Below are positions 25,589 through 33,787 of a DNA stretch of 64,000 bases, piece after piece. Under the pieces are notes generated by a model, which saw nothing but the letters and a program-made list of their open reading frames with translations, was not told the DNA's origin and did no database searches. Positions within the stretch are counted from its first letter, which is position 1; each line of letters begins with the position of its first letter. This DNA comes from Alteromonas sp. IB21 (GTDB lineage Bacteria; Pseudomonadota; Gammaproteobacteria; Enterobacterales; Alteromonadaceae): the NCBI RefSeq assembly GCF_016405965.1, contig NZ_JAEFCD010000001.1:194431-258430 (forward strand). Reading direction: 5' to 3'. Made by a program: the position numbers and the translations under genes.

Positions 25589-26854
25589 TTAAATATTAAT
25601 ACCGCGGTTTTTCGCTTTTTCCTTGATGTAAGGTTCCCACGCAGCTGCGTTTCGGCGTAGTGAGCGGTCCTTCTTAGCTTCTTGTACGTGCTTGTAGGCA
25701 GACTTATAGTTACCTGCGTAGAAGTTCGCTTCCATTAATGTGAAGTGAATTTTCTCCGGGTTATCTGCGCCACGTTCTAAAGCATTTTCTAATGCTGTAA
25801 TAGCACCCTTATAGTCTTCAGCTACAAGTAGAAGCGTACCTTGCTTACGATAGTGCTCAGGATCTGAACTCTTAGCTGCAGCTTGCGCATACAAGTTTGC
25901 TGCTGTTTTAAAGTTCTTAGCCGAGTGATATGCGTTAGCAATATTAGCTAGCATATCAGCATCGTTTTTAAGCAAACCATCCTTCATATGCTTCTCAAGC
26001 AATTTAGCTGCCTTGTAGGGCATACCGTTGCTTTGATACAGCTGGGCTAGCGTTTTGATTTCTGACTCTTTTTCTAGATAACCTTGCATATAAGCAAGCT
26101 CTAGTGTTGAAAGACCTTTATTATAGTCTTCAACCAAGATGTAGAAAAAGCCAAGACGCGACCACCAAGTCTTCTCCTGAGGGAAAGTTCTAACAAGATC
26201 TTCCGCAACAGCAACCGTCTCAGGGTACATCTTACGCTCGTAGTAAGAAGTCAGCTTCAATACATACGGGTTTTTGTTTGGCTCTTCATACAAAGCAATT
26301 GCTTTGTCTGCCGGCTCGACCATCTTTGCTAGTTGCTTAGATTCGTAATAAGCCTGAGCTAAACGCGTATAAACATCGGCGTCTTCTTTACACGTGAAGT
26401 CCATCCACTTGTTGTACCACTTAATCGCATCAGTATACTTTTCTTCCTGCATACTCAAATCACCTAAAAGCTTAAGTGTTTGAGAATGTTCTAGGTCGTT
26501 AAGTACCTTGGGCTCAACTGATTCAACTAAGTAGTTTAGTGCTTTACCACCTTGACCTTCTTGCGCAGCAAGTAGGTTACCAATAAAACGCTTAACGTAA
26601 GCTTTATCGAAATCGTCTGACGGGTCGGCTTCGTAAAGTACATTTAATGCTTCAGTGACTTGGTCTTCATTGTAGAATTCAAACGCCTTCTGAACCTTTT
26701 TACCGGTACGCTCACCAACAAGCGTCGTTTTTCCCTTCTCATATCCAGGACAAACAACAGGTGATGTCTGCGCAAGGGCAGCGGGTGCTGAAAGCACCGC
26801 ACTTGCACCTAGCACTAAAGCAACGGCTGACATTTTGAATGTACGTTTCATCAT
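25589..26854 (-). CDS. TPR protein of the TonB operon
   Basis: An exported protein of about 420 residues with a signal peptide (to about ALAQTSP) and a mature part made of tetratricopeptide repeats, for example DAIKWYNKWMDFT, AANLYAQAAAKSSDPEHYRK and GAITALENALERGADNPEK, predicted all-helical through residue 400. Similar periplasmic TPR proteins close TonB2-type clusters of marine gammaproteobacteria and are thought to contact the periplasmic part of TonB or ExbB. Three ATG codons lie in a row; the ribosome site GGAG is best spaced for 26854. The reading frame overlaps the tonB stop, so it is translationally coupled. Confidence 0.8.
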   Translation of the reverse strand: MMKRTFKMSAVALVLGASAVLSAPAALAQTSPVVCPGYEKGKTTLVGERTGKKVQKAFEFYNEDQVTEALNVLYEADPSDDFDKAYVKRFIGNLLAAQEGQGGKALNYLVESVEPKVLNDLEHSQTLKLLGDLSMQEEKYTDAIKWYNKWMDFTCKEDADVYTRLAQAYYESKQLAKMVEPADKAIALYEEPNKNPYVLKLTSYYERKMYPETVAVAEDLVRTFPQEKTWWSRLGFFYILVEDYNKGLSTLELAYMQGYLEKESEIKTLAQLYQSNGMPYKAAKLLEKHMKDGLLKNDADMLANIANAYHSAKNFKTAANLYAQAAAKSSDPEHYRKQGTLLLVAEDYKGAITALENALERGADNPEKIHFTLMEANFYAGNYKSAYKHVQEAKKDRSLRRNAAAWEPYIKEKAKNRGINI

Positions 26855-26856
26855 GA

Positions 26857-27468
26857 TCATTGCTCCAGTTTAAAGTCTAGCTGTACGAACATGCCTGGTT
26901 GTTTAACCGGCTTGCCATCAACGATCTTAGGCTTGTATTTCCACTTACGTAGAGCACGACGTGCTTCACGGTCGAAAATACGCTTAGGTTCAGCATCAAT
27001 AACTTCGATATCATCTACACCACCAACTTCGTTGATAGTGAAAGACAGTCTTACCCAACCTTCACGACCATCACGGGCAGCATCAGGTGGATATTTCGGG
27101 TCGATACGAACGATAGGTGTTGCTTCACCATCACGTTGCATTGCACCAACACCACCAATGTTTACACCAACACCACCTGTGTCGATAGCAGGGATAGCTA
27201 AGCTAAAGCCATCTGCATCAGGTTCCGCTGTTTCCGGCTCGACTTGCTCCATTTTCGGAGGTTGTGGAGGCGGAGGCGGAGGTGGTGGTGGAACACGAGT
27301 ACGCGTTTGCGTCTGGTCGTCTGGTTCCTGCATTACAATATCGATAACCGGTGCAGGCGGTACCTCGTCTGCTGGTCTAGATGAATTTTCAATCAACTTG
27401 GCCATTAGAACGAAAAGGGCAAATGCAACCGCAGCACCTAATACAATAGATACAAGTATACGTAACAT
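26857..27468 (-). CDS. tonB: Energy transducer TonB
   Basis: A 203-residue TonB. One N-terminal membrane anchor (residues 3-22), a short periplasmic linker with nine consecutive prolines (RVPPPPPPPPPQPPKMEQ, about residues 58-75), and a C-terminal domain with PIVRIDPKYPPDAARDGREG, then WVRLSFTINEVGGVDDIEV and AREALRKWKYKP-like ARRALRKWKYKPK. It passes the energy of the proton gradient from ExbBD to outer membrane receptors. The short linker resembles TonB2-type proteins. It starts two bases after exbD and is coupled to the TPR gene. It may serve any of the three receptors in this window. Confidence 0.92.
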   Translation of the reverse strand: MLRILVSIVLGAAVAFALFVLMAKLIENSSRPADEVPPAPVIDIVMQEPDDQTQTRTRVPPPPPPPPPQPPKMEQVEPETAEPDADGFSLAIPAIDTGGVGVNIGGVGAMQRDGEATPIVRIDPKYPPDAARDGREGWVRLSFTINEVGGVDDIEVIDAEPKRIFDREARRALRKWKYKPKIVDGKPVKQPGMFVQLDFKLEQ

Positions 27469-27469
27469 C

Positions 27470-27868
27470 TTATCCCCTTGCCGCTACCGAGACTCGGTTA
27501 ACGCCAGCGGCTTTAACCTGATCCATAATTTCAACTACTAAACCATGCTTCGCTTTAACATCAGCTTGAATGATTACGTAGTCAGTAGGCTGCTCGGTAA
27601 GCAGTCTTTCTATATTCGCTCTTACGCTGTCCGGCGCAACTTCACGCTTGTCTAGCCAAACATTTCCGTCTTCCGTTACGGCAATGAAAATGTTTGCATT
27701 TTTGTGAAGAATCGCCTGGCTCGCATCTGGCTTGTTGACTTCGATCCCTGCTTCTTTAACGAAAACAGTGGTAACGATAAAGAAGATCAGCATGATAAAC
27801 ACGATATCCAACATGGGCGTCATGTCGATCTGTGCATCTTCTTCCTCGGTTCTGACTTTTCGAGCCAT
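27470..27868 (-). CDS. exbD: Biopolymer transport protein ExbD
   Basis: A 132-residue ExbD/TolR protein, usual length. After a short cytoplasmic N-terminus (MARKVRTEEEDAQIDMTPML) there is one membrane helix that begins with the essential proton-relay Asp (MTPMLDIVFIMLIFFIV, Asp about residue 20), then a small periplasmic domain. It forms the proton channel with ExbB. It lies 11 bases after the small ExbB gene and two before tonB. Confidence 0.93.
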   Translation of the reverse strand: MARKVRTEEEDAQIDMTPMLDIVFIMLIFFIVTTVFVKEAGIEVNKPDASQAILHKNANIFIAVTEDGNVWLDKREVAPDSVRANIERLLTEQPTDYVIIQADVKAKHGLVVEIMDQVKAAGVNRVSVAARG

Positions 27869-27879
27869 AATCTCTCTCT

Positions 27880-28404
27880 CTAATGATGTGGCAGGCTATC
27901 AACTAGCCCTTCTCTTGCCAGCTTCACTTTCGCTTCAAGACGTGAACTGATGAACAGCCCAGATAGCGCCGCTACCATTCCCGCCATTGTCGGGATAGTT
28001 GCCATAGAGATACCAGCTGCCATTAGGCGTGCATTGCTGGTGCCTTGCGTTGCCATTGTCTCGAAAACACTGATCATACCGGTTACTGTTCCCAGTAGAC
28101 CGATTAGCGGACACATTGCAATAATGGTTCTGATAATCAGCATTCTAGCGTTTAGATCGTCTGACGCTTGAGAAATCCACGCGTCACGGATTCTATGCGC
28201 ATACCATGATGTGGTATCTGCTCGGGCATCCCAATTCGCGATGATGTTTTTCTTCACCTTTGGGAAGACCGAGGTTAAATACCAGTAACGCTCAATCATT
28301 AAAACCCACATGAGAAAGAGCGCGGCAGCAACGAAGTAAAGTACGTCACCGCCGGTAGCGATAAAGTCCCTGACCGATTCGAATAATCCAATCAGGTAAT
28401 TCAT
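27880..28404 (-). CDS. exbB: ExbB/TolQ proton channel protein (small, ExbB2-type)
   Basis: A 174-residue MotA/TolQ/ExbB protein, shorter than E. coli ExbB (244) but normal for ExbB2. It has an N-terminal membrane helix (about residues 20-40), a cytoplasmic stretch and two further helices (ARMLIIRTIIAMCPLIGLLGTVTGMI and GISMATIPTMAGMVAALSGLF), with the family pattern PLLGLLGTV and the conserved Thr residues lining the channel. It pairs with ExbD and is one base away from the larger ExbB-like gene. Part of the six-gene TonB operon. Confidence 0.92.
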   Translation of the reverse strand: MNYLIGLFESVRDFIATGGDVLYFVAAALFLMWVLMIERYWYLTSVFPKVKKNIIANWDARADTTSWYAHRIRDAWISQASDDLNARMLIIRTIIAMCPLIGLLGTVTGMISVFETMATQGTSNARLMAAGISMATIPTMAGMVAALSGLFISSRLEAKVKLAREGLVDSLPHH

Positions 28405-28405
28405 A

Positions 28406-29764
28406 TTACGCTTTCTCCGACTCTGTGTGAGCAGCTATGATACCAGCAGTTTGCTCATCAAGAATGTGGATGATTGACTTGCTACGAGAAGCTACGATGC
28501 TGTGAGTAAGAATTAGAGGCAGAGCCGCAATAATACCCTGAGCTGTAGTTACAAGAGCCATTGAGATACTTCCTGCCATCATACGAGGGTCACCTGTACC
28601 GAACAATGTGATGGTCTGGAACGTCTCGATCATACCTAGTACTGTACCTAGTAGACCTAGTAGTGGAGCAATCGCTGCGAAAATCTTGATAACGTTAATG
28701 CCGCTTTCAATTTTCGGAAGCTCGCGAAGGATCGCTTCATCAAGTTTAAGCTCAAGATTTTCTGCATCCGCAGTTTTATTCTCTTGATAAACTTTAAGGA
28801 TTCGACCTAACGGGTTGCCTTCTGAAGGATTATTTACGTTCTTAAGCTGTGAACGCATTTTTCCACCAGTGATCGTCAATGTGATCATTTTGTACAGACC
28901 AATCAATAGACCAACAGCAAGCATAAGTGTAATTGTGTAACCTACTGGGCCACCAGCGTGGTAGCGCTCAGACATTGTCGCTTTCTGCTTCAATAGACCA
29001 AGAATACCGCCTTGAGATGGGTCAGCGTAGAAAGGCGTAAAACCTGAAGTCGCATCAATTAGATTTTCCGCAGACGCGACGAAGTGACCGTCTGGTTGAC
29101 GACCTAGAGGCTGAACAACTTCAGACTCAGGATCATACGCTAGATAACCATTTTCACCGACAAGGTTAAATGTACCAACACGCAGTACTTCTTGCTGTGA
29201 AGAACCGCCGTCAAGATTTACAACTTCTGTAGTGAACTTAACTACTTCACCGCCTTCGGTCATTTCTTTTTGCAGCGCAAACCATAGGTCTTCTAGTTCT
29301 TTGATGTTTGGAAGACCTTTAGAATCTTCAGACATCTCTGCTAGGAACTGACCACGACCTGGGTATTGTGCACTTACGATTGAAGTAGAAATACGACCGT
29401 ACGCCTCAGAAGAAGCTTGACGTACCACACCAAACATTTCACCAAGGGTACCAGTCGCCTGGTCTAGCTCAGCTGCTTTTTCATTAAGGGTAACTTCGTT
29501 GTCTGAGAATTGCTTCTGTAGACGGTCACCACGGTCTTGCTCGGCTTTAAGATTTGCTTGAGCTTTGCGAAGAAGCGCTTGCTTGTCAGCACGCGCTGAT
29601 TGGAATTCAGCTTCGCGTTGCTTATCTAGTTTTGCTTCAGAAACACGGTTCTGCTGAACCTGATCTAGAAGGTCTTTCAGGCTCTTTGCTTCCTGAGCCT
29701 GCGCTCCGGTTGCCGCAACTGCAACTGTCACAGCGGCTAAAAGAGATTTGAATACTGGTTTCAT
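28406..29764 (-). CDS. TtpC-like MotA/TolQ/ExbB protein with large periplasmic domain
   Basis: A 452-residue protein with a cleaved signal peptide (to about AQAQEA), a long coiled-coil periplasmic region (residues about 30-110), a globular periplasmic part, then three membrane helices of the MotA/TolQ/ExbB family near residues 275-295, 365-385 and 405-425, with IAPLLGLLGTVLGMIETF as signature. This is the layout of TtpC, the extra protein needed by TonB2 systems in Vibrio. The start at 29764 (ATG) is chosen over a TTG two codons upstream; GGAG lies ten bases before it. It follows the DUF3450 gene directly and precedes the small ExbB. Confidence 0.88.
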   Translation of the reverse strand: MKPVFKSLLAAVTVAVAATGAQAQEAKSLKDLLDQVQQNRVSEAKLDKQREAEFQSARADKQALLRKAQANLKAEQDRGDRLQKQFSDNEVTLNEKAAELDQATGTLGEMFGVVRQASSEAYGRISTSIVSAQYPGRGQFLAEMSEDSKGLPNIKELEDLWFALQKEMTEGGEVVKFTTEVVNLDGGSSQQEVLRVGTFNLVGENGYLAYDPESEVVQPLGRQPDGHFVASAENLIDATSGFTPFYADPSQGGILGLLKQKATMSERYHAGGPVGYTITLMLAVGLLIGLYKMITLTITGGKMRSQLKNVNNPSEGNPLGRILKVYQENKTADAENLELKLDEAILRELPKIESGINVIKIFAAIAPLLGLLGTVLGMIETFQTITLFGTGDPRMMAGSISMALVTTAQGIIAALPLILTHSIVASRSKSIIHILDEQTAGIIAAHTESEKA

Positions 29765-29770
29765 TAACAA

Positions 29771-30541
29771 TTACTCCGCTGCGCTAATTGGTAGTTTAAC
29801 AAGAGCCGCAGGAATGGTTCCGTTCGCCATTTTCACTGCGTCAATAGTCGAAGAAAGGTACTCATCACCTAGCTTCTCCCAAGAGCGGCTTTCATTATTC
29901 CAAACCCACGCGTGCGTTTGATCAAGTGAAAGAGCTAGTAACGCTGTACGACCTAGGTTAAAGAAATCAACAGTGACTTCTGTACCTGCATCATCAATAG
30001 TACCTTGATAAGACTTAATCTTAGTACCGTATTCAACTTCAACTAGGTAGGCTTCTAACACCTGACGGAACTGCTCAGAAACAGTAACGTTAGAGTTAGC
30101 CATAAGGTCACGAAGACGTTCAACGCGCTGTAAACGCTCTTCCAAACGGATAGGACGGTCTAGTTTGATGAACTGCTCTAGGCTGTCAATCATGCGAAAC
30201 ATAAGAGGAACGATGCCCTGCTTAGTTTCTTCGATGCTGTCGATTTGACGCTGTAGAGAGTCGATTCCACGCTGCTGATCTGCAACTAGGCTAGCAATGT
30301 AATCATTGTAGATTTTAAGGTTTTCTGTCTCATCTACTGTTTGACGATACTCAACAAGTAGTTCTTGAGACTGTTCAAACAACGTGTTGATTTTTTCTTG
30401 AGATTTCGCTGCAGCCGCGTGGATTTTTGCTTCTTCTTTATGAAGATCTTCAAGCGTGTCTGCAGAGACTGCACTACCTGTTAGTGCGAATGCACCCATA
30501 ACAGTAGAAGCAATAAGAGTTCTCTTGCTCATTTTGGACAT
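29771..30541 (-). CDS. DUF3450 periplasmic coiled-coil protein
   Basis: A 256-residue exported protein: signal peptide up to about residue 28 (ALTGSAVSADT), then long helices with heptad-like character (residues 30-150, for example DQQRGIDSLQRQIDSIEET) and a C-terminal globular part with AWVWNNESRSWEKLGDEYL. It fits DUF3450, a family found as the first gene of TonB2/TtpC clusters in marine gammaproteobacteria. Its precise job is unknown; contact with the long coiled coil of the TtpC-like protein is an attractive guess. The ATG at 30541 is taken; the frame opens with a TTG three codons earlier. Confidence 0.82.
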   Translation of the reverse strand: MSKMSKRTLIASTVMGAFALTGSAVSADTLEDLHKEEAKIHAAAAKSQEKINTLFEQSQELLVEYRQTVDETENLKIYNDYIASLVADQQRGIDSLQRQIDSIEETKQGIVPLMFRMIDSLEQFIKLDRPIRLEERLQRVERLRDLMANSNVTVSEQFRQVLEAYLVEVEYGTKIKSYQGTIDDAGTEVTVDFFNLGRTALLALSLDQTHAWVWNNESRSWEKLGDEYLSSTIDAVKMANGTIPAALVKLPISAAE

Positions 30542-30867
30542 AGTTCCCAACCAAATTTCTTATTTGAATCCTCGCCGATAAGGAAAATATTCGGGCAAGG
30601 GGCGTATAAAACTTTCACAATTTTGTTTCAGGGATGTAGCACTAACGTCAATAGTTAGTACTACGAACGTAGTATACTCACATGGAATGTTACGTTTAGT
30701 CAAGTAACTCGCTCTTTACACTTAACAGTTAGACTGCTATCTGCTGGTTTTACAATCATTTTTCAGCGAAGTAACAATTCAGAGGGATTATAAACATCCG
30801 TACATTACTTAATCGATTAATGTAAACTTTTAACTATTTCGCTGTCGCTCTCACAAAATACAGTTTG
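30542..30867. promoter_or_regulatory. Promoter region of the TonB operon with inverted repeats
   Basis: About 325 bases with no gene. Two inverted repeats stand side by side: ACTAACGTCAATAGTTAGT (30641-30659) and TACTACGAACGTAGTA (30659-30674), roughly 115 bases before the DUF3450 start. They look like operator half-sites. No exact Fur-box was recognised. Confidence 0.4.
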
Positions 30868-31566
30868 TTAAATTGCTTTAAACCAACCTGTTAGCGCATA
30901 ACGCGGTTGCTGTGCGAAAGGGGTAACATAGCTTACGCTGTGGATGTGTTTTACATCAAAGAGACTTAATGTATTAAATTCTGGAGCCCAACTTTCGGTG
31001 GTCGTACCATCATCTTCGTAAAATTGTAACAACCCTCCCCAATCTGGATGCCATTGCGGTGCCAAATTAATTACATAAGCAAGACGGCGTTGCTCTCGCT
31101 CAACTACATCTTGATGTCGAGTAAGAAATTGGCCTGGTGTATAACGGGTTGCTTGGACACTTGCTGTACGAATATCATCAAAGCCACTAAGCTCACTCGC
31201 CCATTGAAGTACTGCTTCACTATTAATCCATTCGTAAAACTTACTCATTGAGGCAATACGTTCGGTTGACGTTACTAAATGTCGTCCGTACACAAACCCA
31301 ATACCTTTAGCCGCATTAGACATTACTTCTGTATTTACTGCCTGCTTTGCCTGGTTATCCATTGCCTTCCAAGCGCTTTGAGAAATTGACTCATAACGAC
31401 CATTACGTACCAACGCCATCTCAAAGGGTACGTCGTTCGTTAAGCTCAATAAAAGCTGTTCGGCATGCTCCTGGGTTAGGAAACTCTTTACTCGCACTTT
31501 TCTTTCGTTGTCGAAAGCGGCTTTTATGTCAGCTTGAGACAGCTGACTATTCATACCATCAATCAT
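30868..31566 (-). CDS. 2OG-Fe(II) oxygenase, prolyl hydroxylase-like
   Basis: A 232-residue single-domain protein with the double-stranded beta-helix signature of 2-oxoglutarate/Fe(II) dioxygenases: the HxD pair in TPGQFLTRHQDVVE (His151, Asp153), the distal His in DVKHIHSVSYV (His209) and the 2-oxoglutarate-binding Arg in QPRYALTGW (Arg222). The segment LAYVINLAPQWHPDWGGLLQFY is typical of the Tpa1/prolyl-hydroxylase branch. The target is unknown. The start has AGGA six bases upstream. It lies between the TonB motor operon and further oxygenase genes, all on the same strand. Cytosolic, no signal peptide. Confidence 0.88.
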   Translation of the reverse strand: MIDGMNSQLSQADIKAAFDNERKVRVKSFLTQEHAEQLLLSLTNDVPFEMALVRNGRYESISQSAWKAMDNQAKQAVNTEVMSNAAKGIGFVYGRHLVTSTERIASMSKFYEWINSEAVLQWASELSGFDDIRTASVQATRYTPGQFLTRHQDVVEREQRRLAYVINLAPQWHPDWGGLLQFYEDDGTTTESWAPEFNTLSLFDVKHIHSVSYVTPFAQQPRYALTGWFKAI

Positions 31567-31698
31567 TGATTATCCTGTTTTATTTAATCTGTACGCATTT
31601 CTTGCGAAGCGTTTTTCTTGTAATAGCGTTGGATTGTACAACACAATTTGATATTAATGATGTCATAGTCTCATAGAAATAAAACCAAGAACAATACA

Positions 31699-31983
31699 AT
31701 GGCAAAACCGACTTACAGTCATACCGTAGGTGACAAACCCATATGGGTTTTCGATAATTTATGTTCGAAAAATGAAGCAACTACTGTGTTTAAGAGTCTT
31801 GAAGCAAGCGCATTCCGTCTTAACGAAGTCGCACGGCAGATACAGCAGAATATAAACATTGGACCGTAGGATTAAGCGAAGCACAAATAGCAGGTTTGCC
31901 CGTTTACCAGCGTGCTATGGCACAAATTATTGAAACAAAAGGGAAAAAATATAGAGCTTATCGAGAATTTGTTAATTTGGCAC
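31699..31983 (+). pseudogene. Broken 2OG-Fe(II) oxygenase gene, frameshifted and truncated
   Basis: On the plus strand an ATG opens MAKPTYSHTVGDKPIWVFDN and runs to a stop at 31867-31869, but a one-base shift near 31836 restores a sensible continuation, ADTAEYKHWTVGLSEAQIAG and later YRAYREFVNLAQY. The whole resembles the N-terminal third of a 2OG-Fe(II) oxygenase, where NFAQYGD normally precedes the HxD site. After 31983 the frame enters the complement of the neighbouring gene, so the catalytic domain is lost. It is divergent from the prolyl hydroxylase-like gene. I call it a pseudogene from the frameshift and missing domain. Confidence 0.7.
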
Positions 31984-33783
31984 AATATCAAAAGCTACAG
32001 TCATTCTCTGGCTTTCAGTCTCAATGGGGTTGGTCCCATGCCATAGGTATGAGGGAAAGAAAACAACGGTACCAGCCTCTGGTTTAATCGCATAATCTTC
32101 ATCCATAGCGACGCCGTTTATATCAGGGCGACCAAAGCATAGCCATCCATTGCCCCCTTGATTAACTTCTTCAGGAACGTCGACATAAAGCACGCCACTC
32201 AACCAGCCTTCTGAATGATAATGAGATTTGTGAAATCCCGACTGACGAAGGCGTACAGACCAGCTTCCTATGAAATTAAGATTTTCACTTAACCTAGAAA
32301 GGAAGGGGTGTTTCTTCTCGGTTTTCAAACTGCCTATAAATTCCTGTGCCCTTTCTTCTAGAACGCGTCTTAACGTTTGCAATAATTGATGTTTGCTGTC
32401 CAACAAATTCTCGAACGTTTGCGAGCCGTTTCTTAAAGATTGCCCAATTGGGTGTCTTTCGTTGTTATGTAACGTTGAAAGGTAGTCCTTCAGGTCCTGT
32501 ACAAAGTTATTATTTACTGCGCTGTCTGCTAGAAGCTTGGTAGCGTGGACAAAGCGCTGATAATCACACAGGCTTTGGTATTTGGTGCTATTGCCGTTCG
32601 CCTTGTACGCTGTAGAAAGGAGTGTCCAGTAGCCCTGATTGAGTGGGGCCATACGACAAACCTTTTCAAATACTACAATTGCTTCTTTGTATTTTCTTAA
32701 GCTTAATAGCGCATACCCTTTTTCAACGAGAAGTGCGACGGTATCTCTTTTTGCCGCTTTCAATTTGCTTTCGCTTAAATTTAGGGCTGCCTCAAATTCG
32801 CCTAAGTCTCTAAGGGCACTACTTAAATGAGCGGTTGCCGCAATGCTAATACTCTTGTCTGTGTGGTCTATTAACTTTTCAAGCCAATAACGCGCTTTTG
32901 ATGGCTCGCCAATGCGTAACATCAATTCACAATATACGAGTACAAGTTCTGCATTATCGACCGACAATTGTTCTTCGAAAAAAGCAAAAGGCGAAGAAAC
33001 GTTCTTTATCCAGGCAAAATGAGCATATTGTTTGTTCAATTCGCTGTCGGTGGGAAAACGCGACAGCCCTTTTTGGTACACCGCTAATGATGAATCAGTA
33101 TCACCATTGAGCCCCATAACCGCAGCTAAGTTCTGATAAATGAGTGGTGTATCGGCATTGGCCTGAACAGCATGTGTTAGCGCTAGCTCGTAATGGCTAA
33201 TTGCTTCCACGAGTTTTCCCTGCCCTCGCTTCAGGTTGCCTAAATTATTCAGGGCTGTGACATTACGGTTATCGATATTGAGAACTGAAATTAAATAGGC
33301 TTCGGCATTGTCTATGTTGCCTAGTTCAACCTGAATAGCAGCTAGTAGGATACGTAATGAAATATGGTTCAAACGGACCTCTAATAGTTGCTGTCCTAGT
33401 TGCAAGGCCTCACGGTATTTCTTTTCAGCATAAAGGGATCTTGCAAGATTGTATCTATAATCGAAAGACGACGCATTTATGCTGCTCGCCTTTCTAAAAA
33501 GCTGTGAGGCTTTTACTGCATTGCCGCTGTCTAAGAGAAAGTTACCAAAGCTATTCATTAGGTCAGTAGATGAAGGATACTTTTTTAACCCTTTCTCAAA
33601 AACTTTCGCTGCTTTCTCATGCTCTGCCAGTTTGCGCAGCGAGCCACCGTATAATTGAACGACGACAGGATCCACATTAACAAGCGCTGGCGATGCTTCT
33701 ACGGCCTTAACAATGTTTGCAAATTCCCCTTGCCTAAATGCATTAATAAGCTGGGGAATCATAATATTAGGTTGGCCTTGCAT
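31972..33783 (-). CDS. TPR protein with C-terminal 2OG-Fe(II) oxygenase domain
   Basis: About 603 residues. The first 450 are tetratricopeptide repeats (for example AKVFEKGLKKYPSSTDLMNS, AISHYELALTHAVQ and EAIVVFEKVCRMAPLNQG). The last 110 form a putative 2OG-Fe(II) oxygenase domain: GSWSVRLRQSGFHKSHYHSE and GWLSGVLYVDVP near residues 505-535, then GTVVFFPSYLWHGTNPIE with the distal His near 580, then RMTVAFDIV with the Arg. The fusion suggests the repeats recruit a protein substrate. The ATG at 33783 falls five bases after the previous stop; the frame stays open a little further upstream. No signal peptide. Its 3' end overlaps the broken oxygenase remnant on the other strand. Confidence 0.85.
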   Translation of the reverse strand: MQGQPNIMIPQLINAFRQGEFANIVKAVEASPALVNVDPVVVQLYGGSLRKLAEHEKAAKVFEKGLKKYPSSTDLMNSFGNFLLDSGNAVKASQLFRKASSINASSFDYRYNLARSLYAEKKYREALQLGQQLLEVRLNHISLRILLAAIQVELGNIDNAEAYLISVLNIDNRNVTALNNLGNLKRGQGKLVEAISHYELALTHAVQANADTPLIYQNLAAVMGLNGDTDSSLAVYQKGLSRFPTDSELNKQYAHFAWIKNVSSPFAFFEEQLSVDNAELVLVYCELMLRIGEPSKARYWLEKLIDHTDKSISIAATAHLSSALRDLGEFEAALNLSESKLKAAKRDTVALLVEKGYALLSLRKYKEAIVVFEKVCRMAPLNQGYWTLLSTAYKANGNSTKYQSLCDYQRFVHATKLLADSAVNNNFVQDLKDYLSTLHNNERHPIGQSLRNGSQTFENLLDSKHQLLQTLRRVLEERAQEFIGSLKTEKKHPFLSRLSENLNFIGSWSVRLRQSGFHKSHYHSEGWLSGVLYVDVPEEVNQGGNGWLCFGRPDINGVAMDEDYAIKPEAGTVVFFPSYLWHGTNPIETESQRMTVAFDIVPN

Positions 33784-33787
33784 GATG

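Noticed and set aside
27270..27300. Apparent simple repeat of GGN/CCN triplets
   Set aside because: It encodes the proline run of the TonB linker; not a mobile or structural repeat.
26891..27541. A 216-codon frame opposite tonB with a glycine run
   Set aside because: It is the complement of the proline-rich TonB linker and of conserved TonB and ExbD code; a shadow of real genes.
31896..32087. A separate small plus-strand gene
   Set aside because: Its first third is the frameshifted continuation of the broken oxygenase and the rest is antisense to the TPR-oxygenase gene.
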